Of a DNA stretch of 64,000 nt, positions 1 to 52,055 are shown piece by piece (position 1 is the first letter of the stretch; the number at the start of each line of letters is the position of its first letter). The position numbers and the translations under genes were made by a program. The DNA is from Notolepis coatsorum (lineage: Eukaryota; Chordata; Actinopteri; Aulopiformes; Paralepididae), in the NCBI GenBank assembly GCA_963971535.1, contig OZ020585.1, positions 26,009,159-26,073,158 on the forward strand, read 5' to 3'. The notes below the pieces were generated by a model. The model was not told where the DNA came from. It was given only the letters and a program-made list of their open reading frames with translations, and did not search any database.

Positions 1-332
1 ATAACAATAAAATAACACTGCAATAGGGCGACCAAGCCAAGTACACAGAAGTAAAAAATAAAAATAGGAGACACAGACAACATTACACCCCCTTCCCTCC
101 TCCCCCCTCCCCCCTCACGCAGAAGCATCTACCGCTGAGATACGCGTGTAACCCGTATAAATATAGGTCTTCAAAAAAAACAAGTTGTAAAACTGTTTAG
201 AATGACCATAAGGTTGAGACACTACTCACTTCTTGTATGAGAGCATATCACACTGTGATTGCACGCTACAATAACCAAATAATAAAGATATAACCCCTTA
301 TTCAGGAGATTCTGCGGCCACAACTTTCTTAA

Positions 333-2755
<2,423 letters not shown>

Positions 2756-2782
2756 TGGTCTGTGTATTTTATGTCTGTTTTA

Positions 2783-2834
2783 GTGCTGTGAAGCACTTTG
2801 GGCTGCAATTCTGAAAGGTGCTATACAAATAACG

Positions 2835-2917
<83 letters not shown>

Positions 2918-2918
2918 C
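2783..2918 (+). mobile_element. L2-type LINE 3' end with (ATT)n tail
   Basis: The sequence GTGAAGCACTTTGGGCTGC followed by GGTGCTATACAAATAA and a run of about 27 ATT units is a typical teleost L2 terminus. Only the 3' end is present. It begins about 30 bp after the ptchd3 stop codon, so the ptchd3 3' UTR either ends first or runs through it. Confidence 0.7.
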
Positions 2919-3564
2919 ATTACTGTTTGATAGCATTACAGATTCTGTCTTTAAATCTTGGGGGAGATGGCACCCAGATTAAAAATCCATCTTTTAGGAG
3001 CAGCTGATCATTGTCCCAACACCTTGCGGAGAGGGGGGGGGGGGGTTACATTTTCTATAGCCCAGTATATCAGCTGCTCTCTAACAGTGGCCAAGTTCAG
3101 TGATGTGCTGCAGGGGGAGACCTGAGGTAAGAAGCTGAGCCTTATGCCTTTATGGAGGGGTGGGATGTTTCTCCAATATCCAGCCTGGGGCAGGTGGCAT
3201 CACAACGGTATAAGGCATGCAAAAATTGAGATGATTTGAATAATTTCATCCCTGTGAATTATTCAACCGAAAAGTGTTACTTTAACCAACTGACTGACTG
3301 GTATTTAATACCCAGAGAAAGGCGGTCTCAAACTTCTGATTGTGAGCCAAATTAGCCTCCTGTTGTGCGAGTCATGTTCCACAACATTGCATTGCGTTGC
3401 CAAGTGCTTAAAAGACCAGACAGAGGGATGGTGATGATGATGAGGAGGAGGAAGATGCAAAGATATAGGCTGGAAGGCACCTGAGGGAAAGGCTTTAGTT
3501 TTTTCTGTCGTTTATTTTGGCTCATGGACACTTTGTTTGGATAATAGCCACAATTACACGTGAA

Positions 3565-3768
<204 letters not shown>

Positions 3769-4431
3769 ACTTTATCTGTATAGCACCTTTCATACAGAAA
3801 CTGCAGAAAAAAGACAGGCATAAAATGAGCACATAAAGTGCAGACATATAAAATCACAGTTTTTCACATTAGGATCTAACATCCCAACAACAGGCCACCT
3901 TGTTTATGGTTTGATTCAGTTTTAAATAGACAATAATAAAAAGAGTAAGATAAAATAGACAGAGTAAAATAGTGCAATAGTGCAGTGCAATAAAATTGTA
4001 TAATAGAATAGATTAAAAAATATATATATTTTACAGTGCAATAAAATTGTTCTGGATTACTGTTCAACAGTTCAAAGTCGTCTTTACCTTCTCTGTTTGG
4101 TATCCACAGTTTAAAACTTGACAGTCTTCCCTCCTGTTTTATACCCACTTTGACCCTTTGAACCTCCCACTCAGGGCAAACCTCCCTGGCACAGTTCCCT
4201 CTCTCAGGGTGCAGTTCTAGGCCTGGGTCCTACACAGTTTTAAAGCCTGACAGTATCTTGTTTGATACCCACACAGTTTAATACCTTACAGTTTTGAACC
4301 TGTAATAAAAAGCAATAGACAGAGTAAAATAATACTGTGCAATAAAATAGTAGAATAGAATAGATAGTAAAATTATGCAATAGAATGGACAGAGTAAAAT
4401 AGTGCTACAGTACAATCAACAGCGGAGTGTA

Positions 4432-4650
4432 TTAGAAGGCTATGGTGAAGAGGTACGTTTTTAGCTTATTTTTGAAAATATTAAGAGATCTAGCTTCCCT
4501 AATGTCCTCCATAGGTAATGTGTTCGAATTTGCAATGTAGCTTGGTCCTGTTCCATTTAGTGATTTGTATATAAGGAGGAGGACCTTGAAATCAATTCTA
4601 AATGTTACCGGAAGCCAGTGTAGGTTAGCTAATACTGGACTGAATAATGC
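4432..4650 (-). mobile_element. L2-type LINE fragment (C-terminal reverse transcriptase region)
   Basis: On the minus strand this encodes VLANLHWLPVTFRIDFKVLL, the conserved block after the reverse-transcriptase domain in L2/CR1 elements, followed by the end of the frame (KNKLKTYLF). It lacks much of the normal region in between. Only the end of the element remains. Confidence 0.75.
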
Positions 4651-4840
4651 AAGCTTTGCCGTCATCTTATTGCCTTACTGCTTATAACGTAACTAGTGAA
4701 AAAGGAAAGCTCCCCTCTTGCATAGGCTAATATGTCTATGGCTCATAACATAATGTAATTTGGACTTTTGCGTAACGAAATGTTAGATAGTAAAAATAGA
4801 ACTCCAAGAAAAAACACTGAAGAAAAGCATGACAGATAAA

Positions 4841-5262
4841 AATAAGAGTACACAGTGAATATGAGTACACAGTGAATAAGAGTACACAGTGAATAACAGT
4901 ACACAGTGAATACGAGTACACAGTGAATACGAGTACACGGTGAATACGAGTACACAGTGAATAAGAGTACACGGTGAATACGAGTACACAGTGAATAAGA
5001 GTACACAGTGAATAAGAGTACACTGTGAATAAGAGTACACATGAATAAGAGTACACAGTGAATAAGAGTACACTGTGAATAAGAGTACACAGTGAATAAG
5101 AGTACACAGTGAATACGAGTACACAGTGAATAAGAGTACACGGTGAATACGAGTACACAGTGAATACGAGTACACAGTGAATAAGAGTACACAGTGAATA
5201 ATAGTACACAGAGAATAAGAGTATACAGTGAATAATAGTACACAGTGAATAAGAGTACACAG
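4841..5262. repeat. 17-bp minisatellite, about 24 copies
   Basis: Tandem copies of ACACAGTGAATAAGAGT with occasional C/A and G/T variants. Two further units lie at about 6600-6648 on the far side of an L2 copy, so the L2 sits inside the array. Open frames across it are repeat artefacts. Confidence 0.92.
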
Positions 5263-6602
5263 TCAAGTAAGTCAAGTCAAGTAATTTATTTATAGAGCAC
5301 ATTTAAAAGCTCGAGAGCCAACCAAAGTGCTGTACAGTACAGTCAAAGCATAAAATCAATGTCCTATAAAATACACAAATACAAAAAGGCACAACAGGAC
5401 AGGACAGTACATTCAAAAAATAGGACAAGCGGATAGGGGAGCACAAAGTACAGTATAGCACACCAGGGACAGAGGAGGACAAGAAGAGATACAAGAGGGA
5501 GGGGGCAGGATACAATTGCATGGGAGTGTGTGGATTAGGGTGTGGGAGAATCAGGATTAATCTAAGGCTAGGCTAGGGAATAAAAGTGGGTTTTTAAACG
5601 GGCCTTAAATGTCTCCAGCGTAGGGGCAGATCGAATCTCCAGGGGAAGCTGGTTCCATAGTTTGGGGGCTACGGCCTTGAAGGAGCGATCGCCTCTCTTT
5701 TTTAGTCTGGTGCGGGGTGGGACCTGCCGAGCCTGGTTGGAGGATCTTAGTGACCTGGGTGCTGCGTAGGGGGTGATGAGCTCGGTGATGTATAGGGGTG
5801 CTGCACCCGATAGTGCCTTGAAGGTGAGGAGGAGGATTTTGAAATCTATTCTAAGTGGGACTGGGAGCCAGTGTAGGGAGGCTAGGACTGGTGTGATGTT
5901 CTCTCTCTTTCTGGTGCCGGTAAGGAACCTAGCTGCAGAGTGCTGGACCATTTTGAGGCGGGACATGGCTGCCTGACTGATGCCGGTGTAGAGGGCATTG
6001 CAGTAGTCAAGGCGTGATGTGATGAATACATTGACTACTGTTTCCAGGTCGACGGGTGAAAGGATTGGTTTTATTTTACTGATGTTGCGGAGTTGGAAGA
6101 AGCATGACTTGACTACGGCATTTACCTGCCGGTCGAATTTGAGCTCTGGGTCAAAGATTACACCCAGGCTGAGGCTCTTGATGTGGGGTTTGAGGTGGGT
6201 GGAGAGTTGTCCTAGGCTGTTGGAAAGTGTTTTGGTGGAAGAGGGGGGGCCAGGGGTGCAGTGCTGGGCATACGCGGTCAAACGACGTTTGGGCTTCGTC
6301 ACTGAGGCCGAAGTGCGCGCATCCTATTATTATGCAAAGTCTAGGTGATATACCCGGTCGCTGGCACTTATCACCTAGACTTTGCATAATAATAGGATAC
6401 CGACAACCAAATACAAGCCCTGTAGGTGTGGTGGGGGGTTGCTTGATCTCCCGACTGGAAGGATATCATCTGTTCTGTGCGCAACCGAGGGAACATGTAT
6501 GCGCGGGCGTTTGGCCTTCGCCCATATTACGACTGCACCCCTGGGGGGGGGGCAAACAAAATGATCTCTGTTTTATTTTCATTTAGCTGTAAGAAGTTGA
6601 AT
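5262..6602 (-). mobile_element. L2-type LINE, 5'-truncated, inserted in the minisatellite
   Basis: The minus-strand frame at 5568-6302 carries typical L2 blocks (SRLDYCNALYTGI, VLASLHWLPVPLRIDFKILL, LWNQLPLEIRSA). The 3' UTR ends in a GTCAAGT-rich tail at 5262. Near its 5' end it again matches L2 (FLQLNENKTEIILF) at about 6545-6600. Between about 6255 and 6550 the element is interrupted by unrelated sequence holding a perfect hairpin. Minisatellite units flank both ends. Confidence 0.85.
6321..6398. repeat. Perfect 30-bp inverted repeat inside the L2 copy
   Basis: Arms 6321-6350 and 6369-6398 are exact reverse complements with an 18-bp spacer. They lie in the interruption of the L2 reading frame. 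Further partly complementary sequence outside the arms (GGGGTGCAGT near 6255, GACTGCACCCC near 6530) suggests a small inverted-repeat element. I do not know its family. Confidence 0.8.
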
Positions 6603-6649
6603 AAGTGAATAAGAGTACACAGTGAATAAGAGTACACAGTGAATAAAAG

Positions 6650-7960
6650 GTAGTATTTGCACAATACCGTGTACTTCGCGCAAGCCTCACATATCGGCAT
6701 GTAACTTGAGAACCGCTGAACGGATTTTGTCACCTGAAAGGGCTATCGACAGGCTACAAATGGGGCTTTAATTCGATATATTTATATAGTATTAAAAAGT
6801 ATGCACACCCGAGCCACTAGAGGTCGCCAAAGTGCAGGTGGGCAAATCGTCCTCAAGAGGGCCCACATGTGGGCCCCCACCTGATTAGTAAAAGACACAA
6901 AAAAATGTATAGCTATTTTTGAAGGTTACAAATGTGAATAATTTGTATTTTGTTATTTTTTGGTTTATGTTTTGGAGGCTTACTTTGTACTCACAAAGAA
7001 TATACGTTATGGAATATAGGCTTTATGGAGCACAGTGGCTTCAGTGATTACAGGTTGTAGGGATAGTGGTGATGGGCTGCTTCTTTTTGTTTTGTTTGTA
7101 AATCACCTTATTGATAAAGCAGTAAAATATATTTTTAATCATCTTTGTGAAACTGCCTTTGTGTAATTGCCATGTGCTCAGTTCATTGAGAAATTGTGTG
7201 TGGCCATAGAGCCACCGTGTGTGGCCATAGAGAGCTATATATTGTTTTGTTATACGTGTAGTAGGCAGTAGTTTGCTGTCCTGCCATATATACCTATCCT
7301 GTATGTATCACTAATGTGTGTTATTTTCTCCTTTTCAGGAAGCACTGATGGGGTGAGCTGCCATTTCATTTGGGTATTGTTTTCTCCTGTTTTGGTTAGG
7401 TAATGGTTTTAGGTTAGGGAATGTAATTTATTTTACCATAGATTAGGTTGGTTTGTTTGAGAATAGTGGTGTTTGTTTGTTGTTTTGGCCTTGGCTCACC
7501 CTTGAGTTACCTGTGCTTCCATTGTACCATCAATAAATATAATTTTTGTTTCCAAACCTGGTCATCCTTTCCGTCAACCAATGTTATGTTATGACCCTGT
7601 TACCCTTATACCTCAGGGGTCGCAACAGGTACAGATACAGTAACCACATTGTAAATATAATGCTCACCTGGTTGAGAACCAAGCCAATGCAGAGATATTT
7701 AATATTTTTTGGAGGCGTAGTCATATGTTTTTCCCTATATGAAAAACGGGCCATCCGATCGAAAGGATATATTATTTAAAAAAAAAAAAAATCATGAGCG
7801 TATAGGTGCTTTCACTCAACGCACGAGAGTGCTTGGCTACAAAGAGAGACTGGTCATAAACAAATTAAAATAAAAAATAAAAAAGGAAAAGGCTAAAATG
7901 GCAGCTTAGGGGGGCCCATGGTGCAACCGCATAGTCCGCATATGGCAAGAAACGGTCATG
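6650..7960. other. Intergenic, no gene recognised
   Basis: A/T-rich sequence without a convincing reading frame. A short duplicated phrase (GTGTGTGGCCATAGAG) is seen at 7197-7235 and a possible polyadenylation motif AATAAA near 7532. I assign no feature. Confidence 0.5.
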
Positions 7961-7961
7961 T

Positions 7962-8105
7962 ATATATGTACAATTACACAGGACAAATACCAGTACAGTA
8001 CTGTATATATGACACGTACAATTACACGGGAAAAATACCAGTACAACACTGTATGACATGTACAATTACACAAGACAAATACCAGTACAGTATATATGAC
8101 ACAAG
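7962..8105. repeat. Three tandem copies of a unit of about 55 bp
   Basis: Three diverged copies that each contain GTACAATTACAC and AATACCAGTACA. The units differ by short deletions. Confidence 0.75.
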
Positions 8106-8394
8106 ACATATCTTTTGACCATGTCACCTGAACAACAATTCACACTAACATTCCCCCGTCCATATTCTACAATACACTGCCTACAACTGTCTTACACTGT
8201 ACTCATAACTACCTTCATTATACCACTATATCCAATCTATAGTCTATCCATATAATACCGTATGATAGCAATGTACAATAACACCATCTACATTTATCTA
8301 TATCTGTATATATATATATATATAGCCATACCTACTCTTATTAGTTAAACCACTGGCTAGTATGGTTTATTACCATATCTATCTATCTATCTAT

Positions 8395-8862
8395 CTAGGT
8401 CGTCCTCGGACGGGCCCTCCATCGGTGCTTCCAGTCATCCCGATCCTCCATGCATCTGGCTAGCTCGCTGGTGCATTCTGTTCCCGCATCTCTCCTGAGT
8501 ACGTCCACGTAGGTTAATGTGGGACGTCCTCATGATCGATGCCCGTGTGTTGGTTCCCACAGCACAAGTTTGCTGGTTGGCAGCTCATGGTGTCTCTGGC
8601 AGTGACCTGCCAGCCTCATTCTCCTGACTGCCACTTTATCGCTCACCTTTAGCACCCCCCCCCATACAAGTTTGCATTAGTGACATGCTCATCCCTGTTG
8701 ATGTTGAGCACCACACGCATCATTCTGGTGTAGCACCCATCCAAGGACTTCTGCAGGGTGGGCTTCAAGGTCCAGCATTCACTGCCATACAAAAGGACAG
8801 ACTCAACTGTTGCATGAAAGAAGTTGAGCTTGATTTGACGGGGGAGGTTGGATTTTCACACA
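8395..8862 (-). mobile_element. RTE-type LINE fragment, C-terminal end
   Basis: On the minus strand, broken frames encode VESVLLYGSECWTL, RRMRLAGHCQRH and DRDDWKHRW, hallmarks of the C-terminus of RTE/endonuclease-reverse transcriptase elements. The frame ends in TAG at 8395-8397, followed by a (GATA)n run that looks like the element's tail. At least one frameshift separates the blocks. Confidence 0.75.
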
Positions 8863-8899
8863 CTGGTCATGCCGTTCATACCATCATGGCCGCCTAGTT

Positions 8900-10080
8900 A
8901 TAGTTTTTTTTTTTTTTTTTTGGGGGGGGGGGACAGGCAAGGGGTGGTCTGGTCCACGGCAGATTTTTTTGAATTTAATGAACCTGTACGTGCAATTTCC
9001 TGCAATATAGAGCCTTCAATCTTGACCAATAAAGCTGCTCTTTTCACTATAAAACTCAGTTTATATTGCAGTATGATAGCCAATTACTATAATAATAATA
9101 TATATATATACTGTATATATACTGTATATTGATTTTTCGCTCATTTATTTTTATTAAATCAATCTCCTTTCAAATAGGCCAAGTTTTTAATAAGAAAGAG
9201 AAAAAAGATATATTTCCATTACCTGTAACTCTTGTGTCTCTTTCTCTCCTTCTCTGCCTCCTCCCTGAGTCTGCAATGCACAGTCATGACATCGATCGCC
9301 AAAAAATAAAATAAAAAATTGAGGCCCCTCGTCACTAGAGGCCCACGGGCCGCGGCCGTCGTTAATCCGGCCCTGCTCGTCTGCCATATAGATAGCGAAC
9401 GTATTTTGCAAACGAAGTCATGTCATCCAGGCCAGCTGACACCATTATCTAGATAATATGACAATGTTAGCTAGCGGCTAACGCCAAAGTTATATTATTA
9501 TTATTATTATTTATTAGAGGATTTATTTTACCGTATGACCAGATGGCATTTCGCACCGTGAAACACTTTTATTGTATTGCGTGGTAGAAGTTATACCACT
9601 CAATAGTAAAGACATGTCTAACATAATAGGTTGTTTGAACAACTTACTAGTGGAAAAGCCTGCTGTTGTGCCTAAAGTGTTCACCTGGAGGCTGCAGCGG
9701 CGCTGTGCAGAGTGTGCCGCGGCTCCACTCTGTCTGCTGGGGGGTGGGAGGGACTGGATCAAGCCATAATGGGCAGGGGGGTGTCGCAATCTCTGGAAAC
9801 TTAAAAACTTGCTATTAAGTGTCCCTGCGTATTATTAATTTGATTGAAATTACGTAGTTATGGTTAGATAAGATTTGTTTATATTTTCATATGATCAAAA
9901 AGTGAGGGAGCAAAGGGACACGTTTGCTCCCCCAAGTTAAATACTGGTAGAGCACCTGCTTCCAATGCTCCATTATGTAGGCGTCTATGCATACCATAGT
10001 ATATCCATACTTGTACCACAATATATAATACTGTACATACATTAGCTTAGTATATTTACTCTGTAGCTTCATCATAATAT
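8900..10080. other. Intergenic repeats, no gene recognised
   Basis: Contains a poly-T/poly-G run at 8900-8932, a TATA-rich stretch near 9100 and fragments resembling dispersed repeats (CGGCCGTCGTTAATCCGGCC near 9352). No coding frame with protein-like composition was found. Confidence 0.45.
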
Positions 10081-10084
10081 ACTC

Positions 10085-10250
10085 CACATATTATACCGTT
10101 TACTACAATACACTACTTTACCGTTTACTACAATGCACTTTACTTTACCGTTTACTACAATGCACTTTTTCACTCTGGTTAGATGCCAACTTAATTGTGT
10201 TGTACTCTGTACTTGTACATGTGCAATGACAATAACTAATCTAATTTAAT
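10085..10250 (+). mobile_element. LINE-type 3' tail
   Basis: Contains CACTCTGGTTAGATGCC, CAATGACAATAAC and a TAATC-rich end, matching the tail at 720-862. A short tandem duplication of a TTTACTACAATGCAC unit precedes it. Confidence 0.5.
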
Positions 10251-11100
10251 CAGACAGAGGTCTCAGTGGACTTCCTAGGCCCACATTATGAAGGACCACC
10301 ACCCCCTGACCTTTTCTCTCTCCCTCTCTCTCTCACTCCCTCGCAGTCTCTCACACACAACCCTTTCACACATATGCGAGTAGTACAGATATTATTTGAT
10401 CAGGACCAACTGAGGCAATTATGATTAGCTGACGGACTATGAATCTACACAGTATCAGATTTCTCTAATTAATTTAACTATGCAATAACGAGGCGTGACC
10501 TTTCCATTACCCCGAGGGGCACAGATGTCGATGAGACTTTGTGATGGGGTGTCAGAATGGAGACTTTGTGATGGGGTGTCAGAATGGTAGTTAAGATTCC
10601 AAAACATGCTGCTTCGCTCATCTTTCCCCATCACCTCCTTTGCAATGTAGGCCAACTGCTGGCTCTTTCCGACTGGCATGTGCCAAGAAGTGAAAAGTGC
10701 ACACATTTCTTCTTACCAGCAGATGGCGGTAAAGTCAAGGCTATGCTCGATACTTAGCCCCGTCAAGCTAGTGCACTTTTCTCTAAACCACTCAAGGGCC
10801 CCTCAGATACTTGCAAACTATAGTAAGTAAGTTTTAGCCTGGGGATAGAGGATCCCCAACTACAGTATATACCACAGGTTTAGGAACCCCATGTACTGTT
10901 GTGGGACATTATGTCAAGGACTCCTAAATAGATGCATATATGTTCCCAAGCCACAGTTCAATACTTTTCAATGGATTTGTCTGCCGTCACTGAGGTTATG
11001 ACAACATTTTCGGAAATAATCTCAAGCAAACTACTCTAACGTTTCATGGGGCTCTTTAAGAACTCAACAACTCAACAGAAGAACTCCATAAAAACAGGCA
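10250..11100. other. Intergenic; short direct duplication at 10530-10586
   Basis: No gene recognised. A phrase of about 27 bp with GACTTTGTGATGGGGTGTCA is present twice in tandem at 10530-10586. Confidence 0.4.
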
Positions 11101-11104
11101 TTGT

Positions 11105-12300
11105 TTGTTTTATATGAACACTTTTATTTCTTTGGCATCCTTTTCAATTTGAACACTAGTTACATATAAACATGTTTTACAAGAGTCGCACTTCACAAAC
11201 TAGGTTTCTCAATATTTGGCACGTAAGGACTTTGGCATCACAAGTCGGCCGACAAACGTTTTTATTTGAAAAATTCTTTGCCAATATCCACTCTTTCGGA
11301 ACATGGAAGCACTCGTGGATCGCTCATTGCTGGTCACGCGCACGAGTGTGAGTTTGTATTTTCCGTACAAAATCACCAAATGTAAAACCTCAATATTTTA
11401 GGTTTTTAATTATCTTTGAAATTGAAGAGAAGACGCCATTAGAAGCCATCGTCGGAGCCCTCCTGATATCCTGTTTCTACCCGCTGAGCCACAGGAGACT
11501 ACAGCATTTACAGAACATCTATACAATCCTCTTGCTTACGTCACACCGTCAAAGTGCTGACAAAAAGTGCATATTTACAGAGTGCCTTAAGAACCAGAAA
11601 ACATGATAGTCTTTGAAAAAAGGATTGTATACAAGTAAAAAGGCACAGCAGGTTGAGATACATTGGCGCGCTAACAGGGAATTGGGTCACACATTTGGTC
11701 AAAGGAAATTATGTCATACAGTACGGTCTCATGGTGGAAGTACCAGCGTAAAAAAGTACCAGAGACATTTACAGCAACTCCAACCTGCACATGCACTCCT
11801 TATCCACAAGGGGGACTCTGCTGGAGCAGAGCAAACCCAGTACTCTGAATGGCCATCAATGATCAGTGATAGACTTGATATTTAAGTCTATGACTGGGTA
11901 AAGGTGGGCGATACATTTCCCAGCCCTGAAAAAGTAGCAGAATATTGGTCCCTCTCTTGTCTCAGAAACCCCTGATAAGCTATAGAAAGCAGGTATTGAG
12001 AGAACCATCATCAGTTCTAAAGGCTAAAGATTTCTAAAGATACCTAAGGTATCTCTTCTGATCAGTCCTGAATGATGGCTTGAGGTCTTTTGAATGGATT
12101 GGTCTCTTTATGCAGAAGATATAGCTCAAGACTTTTCAATGGATGTGTCTGTTGGCACCGAGGCTATGGTAAGCTGGTATTGAGAGAAAACATCATAGGT
12201 TCTCTCTTGGCTACTTAAGCTATCTCTGTTGATCAGTCCTGAACGATAGCTCGAAGACCTTTCGATGGATTCGTCTGTCGGTAGTCGGTACCGCCACCAG
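11105..12300 (-). other. Probable 3' UTR of the cytospin-like gene
   Basis: Sequence downstream of the stop codon at 12301-12303 (minus strand). The first clear AATAAA on this strand is at 11123-11128, which would give a 3' UTR of about 1.2 kb. It contains about three diverged copies of a unit of roughly 120-150 bp between 11980 and 12290 (shared phrase GATCAGTCCTGAA). The end point is inferred from the signal only. Confidence 0.45.
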
Positions 12301-48965
<36,665 letters not shown>

Positions 48966-49091
48966 GCTGCTGTGAGGAAGGACGGGTTGGGGAGGGGAGG
49001 CAGGGCACTGAGGTAGCCCTTAAAATCGCTACAGCTCTCTCTCCCTCTCTCTCTCAGCCTAGACAGAGCTGATACTGAGGTGACCTGTGAG

Positions 49092-49122
<31 letters not shown>

Positions 49123-49984
49123 GTCTGATAAGATGACGGAACATGCAATCACATCTCACACTTGTGTAACCTTCCACTGACTCAAGGGGAATGACGCAAA
49201 GACCATGAAATTTAAGGATACAGTACTGGCCCCCAAAACACTTAATTACATCGGTAATTTTAGAGTGAATACCGGTTTGGTTTGGTGTTATACGAGTAGC
49301 TGCCAAAATAACCTATTCCGCAGCCAGAGAGACGTGCACACAAACAGTCATTGCACAGACAGTGCAACACTGCTCATTTGAATGCTCACTTGGGTGACGC
49401 GGAAGAAAATAAACGTCTTTACATTAAAAGCCAACAAAATCATAGTGATGGTGATGAGAGTGGCAGAGATCAGACAGAGGAGCACATGTGAACAATGTCC
49501 AAGAACAAACACACGTTGTTCGAGTGGCCTCTATATGGCTTCAGGCCTTTTTTGAAGGATATGAAGCAAATAGACGCGCAGTGAAACTAGTGGTAAACGG
49601 GTATTCAACGTGTTGTCTATTGTTGTCATAGCAGCTATCTGAGGTGTGTGTGTGTGTGTGCTGTTCCTCCCCCTCCGAAAACCTCATGCAAAACTGTTTC
49701 TTCCTCGTTGACAAACTTGTGGGTATAATAACATCAAGACAGATTTGATAACACGATTTGATGATTGACAACATAATGAGGAAGGGTCGAAACCTTTACG
49801 CATAGGGCTGCTGGTAACTTCCAATACACGATCGATCCCGAATAACTCCGATCAACTGTCTAGAACTAGTGCGATATACAGTTCTATCACCGCAAACCAT
49901 ATATATTCCCCGTAAGCACGCTCCGTTAAAAATCAGATACACACCTTAGTTATAAAACGGACGGATCACTTATTATAGAATAAG

Positions 49985-50115
49985 TTTTCTCCTCCGTTTG
50001 GCGCGCCGCTCACAGTCCCTTGTTCGCTCTGTGCGCACGTTCCTCTCCCGCGCGCGTCGCTCACAGACGCTCCTCTCTCACGCACTACACGCACTAATGC
50101 CTTGTTGCTCTGTCT
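49985..50115 (-). promoter_or_regulatory. CpG-rich patch, possible 5' exon or promoter of the cytospin-like gene
   Basis: A locally CpG-rich stretch (GGCGCGCC at 50000-50007, CCGCGCGCGTCGC near 50048) in otherwise A/T-rich sequence, about 1.0 kb upstream of the first coding exon. It is a reasonable place for the promoter or non-coding first exon, but no TATA box or initiator is clear. Confidence 0.35.
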
Positions 50116-50880
50116 TCAATAAGGATCGAGGGGTTGGGCGCATGAAAGCGAAAGAGAAAAGCCACTGGAGCCCTACACTTCATAAACGTGTCTTTCTAGT
50201 GACATGGGCTGGGCTCTGTCTGGGGAACGTTTCCAATTAAGAGCTCACATGATTCATACTATTCCCCCATGACATATGTTGCCATACATACAATATGGTG
50301 CAGTGCCACCGGCTCATTGGCCACAGATGTCATTTAATGACTGTCACCTGCTATTTGATTAAAGTCACCCGCCGTGGTTTGCGACCGAGATGTCTGCGAA
50401 TGCCCAAATTGCTCAACATTCGTCGTTGAATGATTCTCAGTTCGGGGTTTGTCCACTAGAGAGCATGTTAGGCTATGCTATGAAGGAACCTGTTGTTGAC
50501 TATGGCTATAATGGTGCCCCCATATGACATTATCACCTCCACTTATTCAGACTGGGTGATCACTGATGAGCCACTGACCTCTCAGTCTCAGACCTCTACT
50601 TTAAATTGTGATTCCAATCTGAGAGTGTATCCTGTGCATAGGCTCCTCGGGACAGACTTATTTCCAGTTGGTAGAATTTCTAATCCAAAAACCACAAGCC
50701 ACAAGGAGATGGCTATTTTCTTCGCATTTATATTGAAGTTATGTGTGTATTACACACAATAATGACAGCTGGGTCACTTGAAACAAGAGTCCATTATATC
50801 GATACTACATCTGCATGGCTGGAGTTCACATCACAACGCTTGGCTTTTAAAACTCCAACGGGAATATTTCCATGCTAAGT
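50116..50880. other. Intergenic, nothing recognised
   Basis: Open frames are short and without protein-like features. No repeat ends seen. Confidence 0.4.
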
Positions 50881-50883
50881 AGA

Positions 50884-52055
50884 TTTGACTGATTGATTAA
50901 TTGAAAACTTTATTAACAGATTGCAGAATGGGTACAATGCAGTACGGCTCAATACAAACAACTGCTAAGAGGATGCAGGCCAGAAAAATACATTTGTCTT
51001 GTTTACATAAGGGTCCTCCATTTTCAATTCATCAAGACATTTATGACATACAAGACATACACATATACAGTACTGTTTAAGAAAAAGAGATCATAAAAAA
51101 TATACATCCGAAGGGGAAGAAACTACATTGGAGGGGGTTGGGTGGGTCACATTTACCAGGGCCAGTGCAGCCACCCGTAGGTGCTCTTTGAGAGCGGTTT
51201 TGAAGGAGGGTAGGGATTCACCTTCCTTTACGGCTGTGGGTAGGGCGTTTCACATTATTGTGGCATAGTTGCGAAACGTGTTTAGTCCCTTGTTTGAGCC
51301 AAATCTGGGTTTAACATGATTTGTGGAGCTCCCTCTGGTGTTGTGGTCGTGGAATTCACTGACCTTTGGGAAGTATTTCGACATGTACATGGGTATCTTA
51401 GTGGTGTAGTGTATCTTGTAGACCAGGCCCATTGCAAGTTGCTGTACTCTGTCGTCTACTCTACGCCATCCTAGGTTGTCAAAATGGGCAGGGATGAGGT
51501 GGGTTTTAGGAGTAAGGTCAAGCAGTAGTCTGACCAGTTTGTTTTGTGATGTTTGTAATCTTGTTTTAGGGCTTTTGAGGTGCTTTGGTACCATGAGGTG
51601 CAAGCATGTAGAACCCTTGAATGAGTGCTCCTGTTAGAGTCTTCAGGGTATTCTTGTTTACCAGAGAGGAGATCCAGTACAAGAATCTTGTTCGTTGGTT
51701 GACTTCTTTTATTACATTGGATGCCATTTTGTCACAGGAAAGATTTGCCTCTAGGATGGAACCCAGGTAGGTAATTTCATCTTTCCTTGTGACAATATTG
51801 TCACCCACTGTAACAGAAAAGCTGTTGGTCTTGCTGAGTTTGCTATTTGGTCCAAAGAGAATGGATTCCATTTTACCCAGGTGTAATGATAGTTTGTTAT
51901 CAGTGAGCCAGGTGCAGATTCTGCCGAGTTCAGAGCTGAGGGCTTTTTCAACCTGCAACTTGTCCCTTTCAGAGACCAGCAGGGCTGAGTCGTCCGCGAC
52001 ACAGGAACAAGTTGCAGTCACAAGCTGCTGACATGTCATTTGCATAAATTAGGAA
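50884..52055 (-). mobile_element. LINE copy, 5'-truncated
   Basis: The minus strand encodes ADDSALLVSERDKLQVEKAL (the end of reverse-transcriptase motif C), TDNKLSLHLGKMESILFG, TYLGSILEANLSCDKM and, in a second frame, KTRLQTSQNKLVRLLLDLTP. It ends in an ATTAATCAATC tail at about 50884. Same family as the copies at 29345-32820 and 57803-57938. At least one frameshift near 51580. Confidence 0.85.

Noticed and set aside
4841-5262. CRISPR-like array
   Set aside because: Units are directly adjacent without unique spacers and the genome is vertebrate. The other arrays (18.8, 27.6, 58.1, 62.8 kb) are rejected for the same reason.
4736-5302. 188-codon minus-strand frame with repeating VFTVYSYSLCT
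   Set aside because: It is the translation of the 17-bp minisatellite. All three frames stay open because the unit has no stop in those frames, and there is no non-repeat protein content.
6650-7800. Possible degraded repeat or gene with a polyadenylation-like signal
   Set aside because: I found no paired termini, no coding frame and no second copy in the window, so nothing can be claimed.
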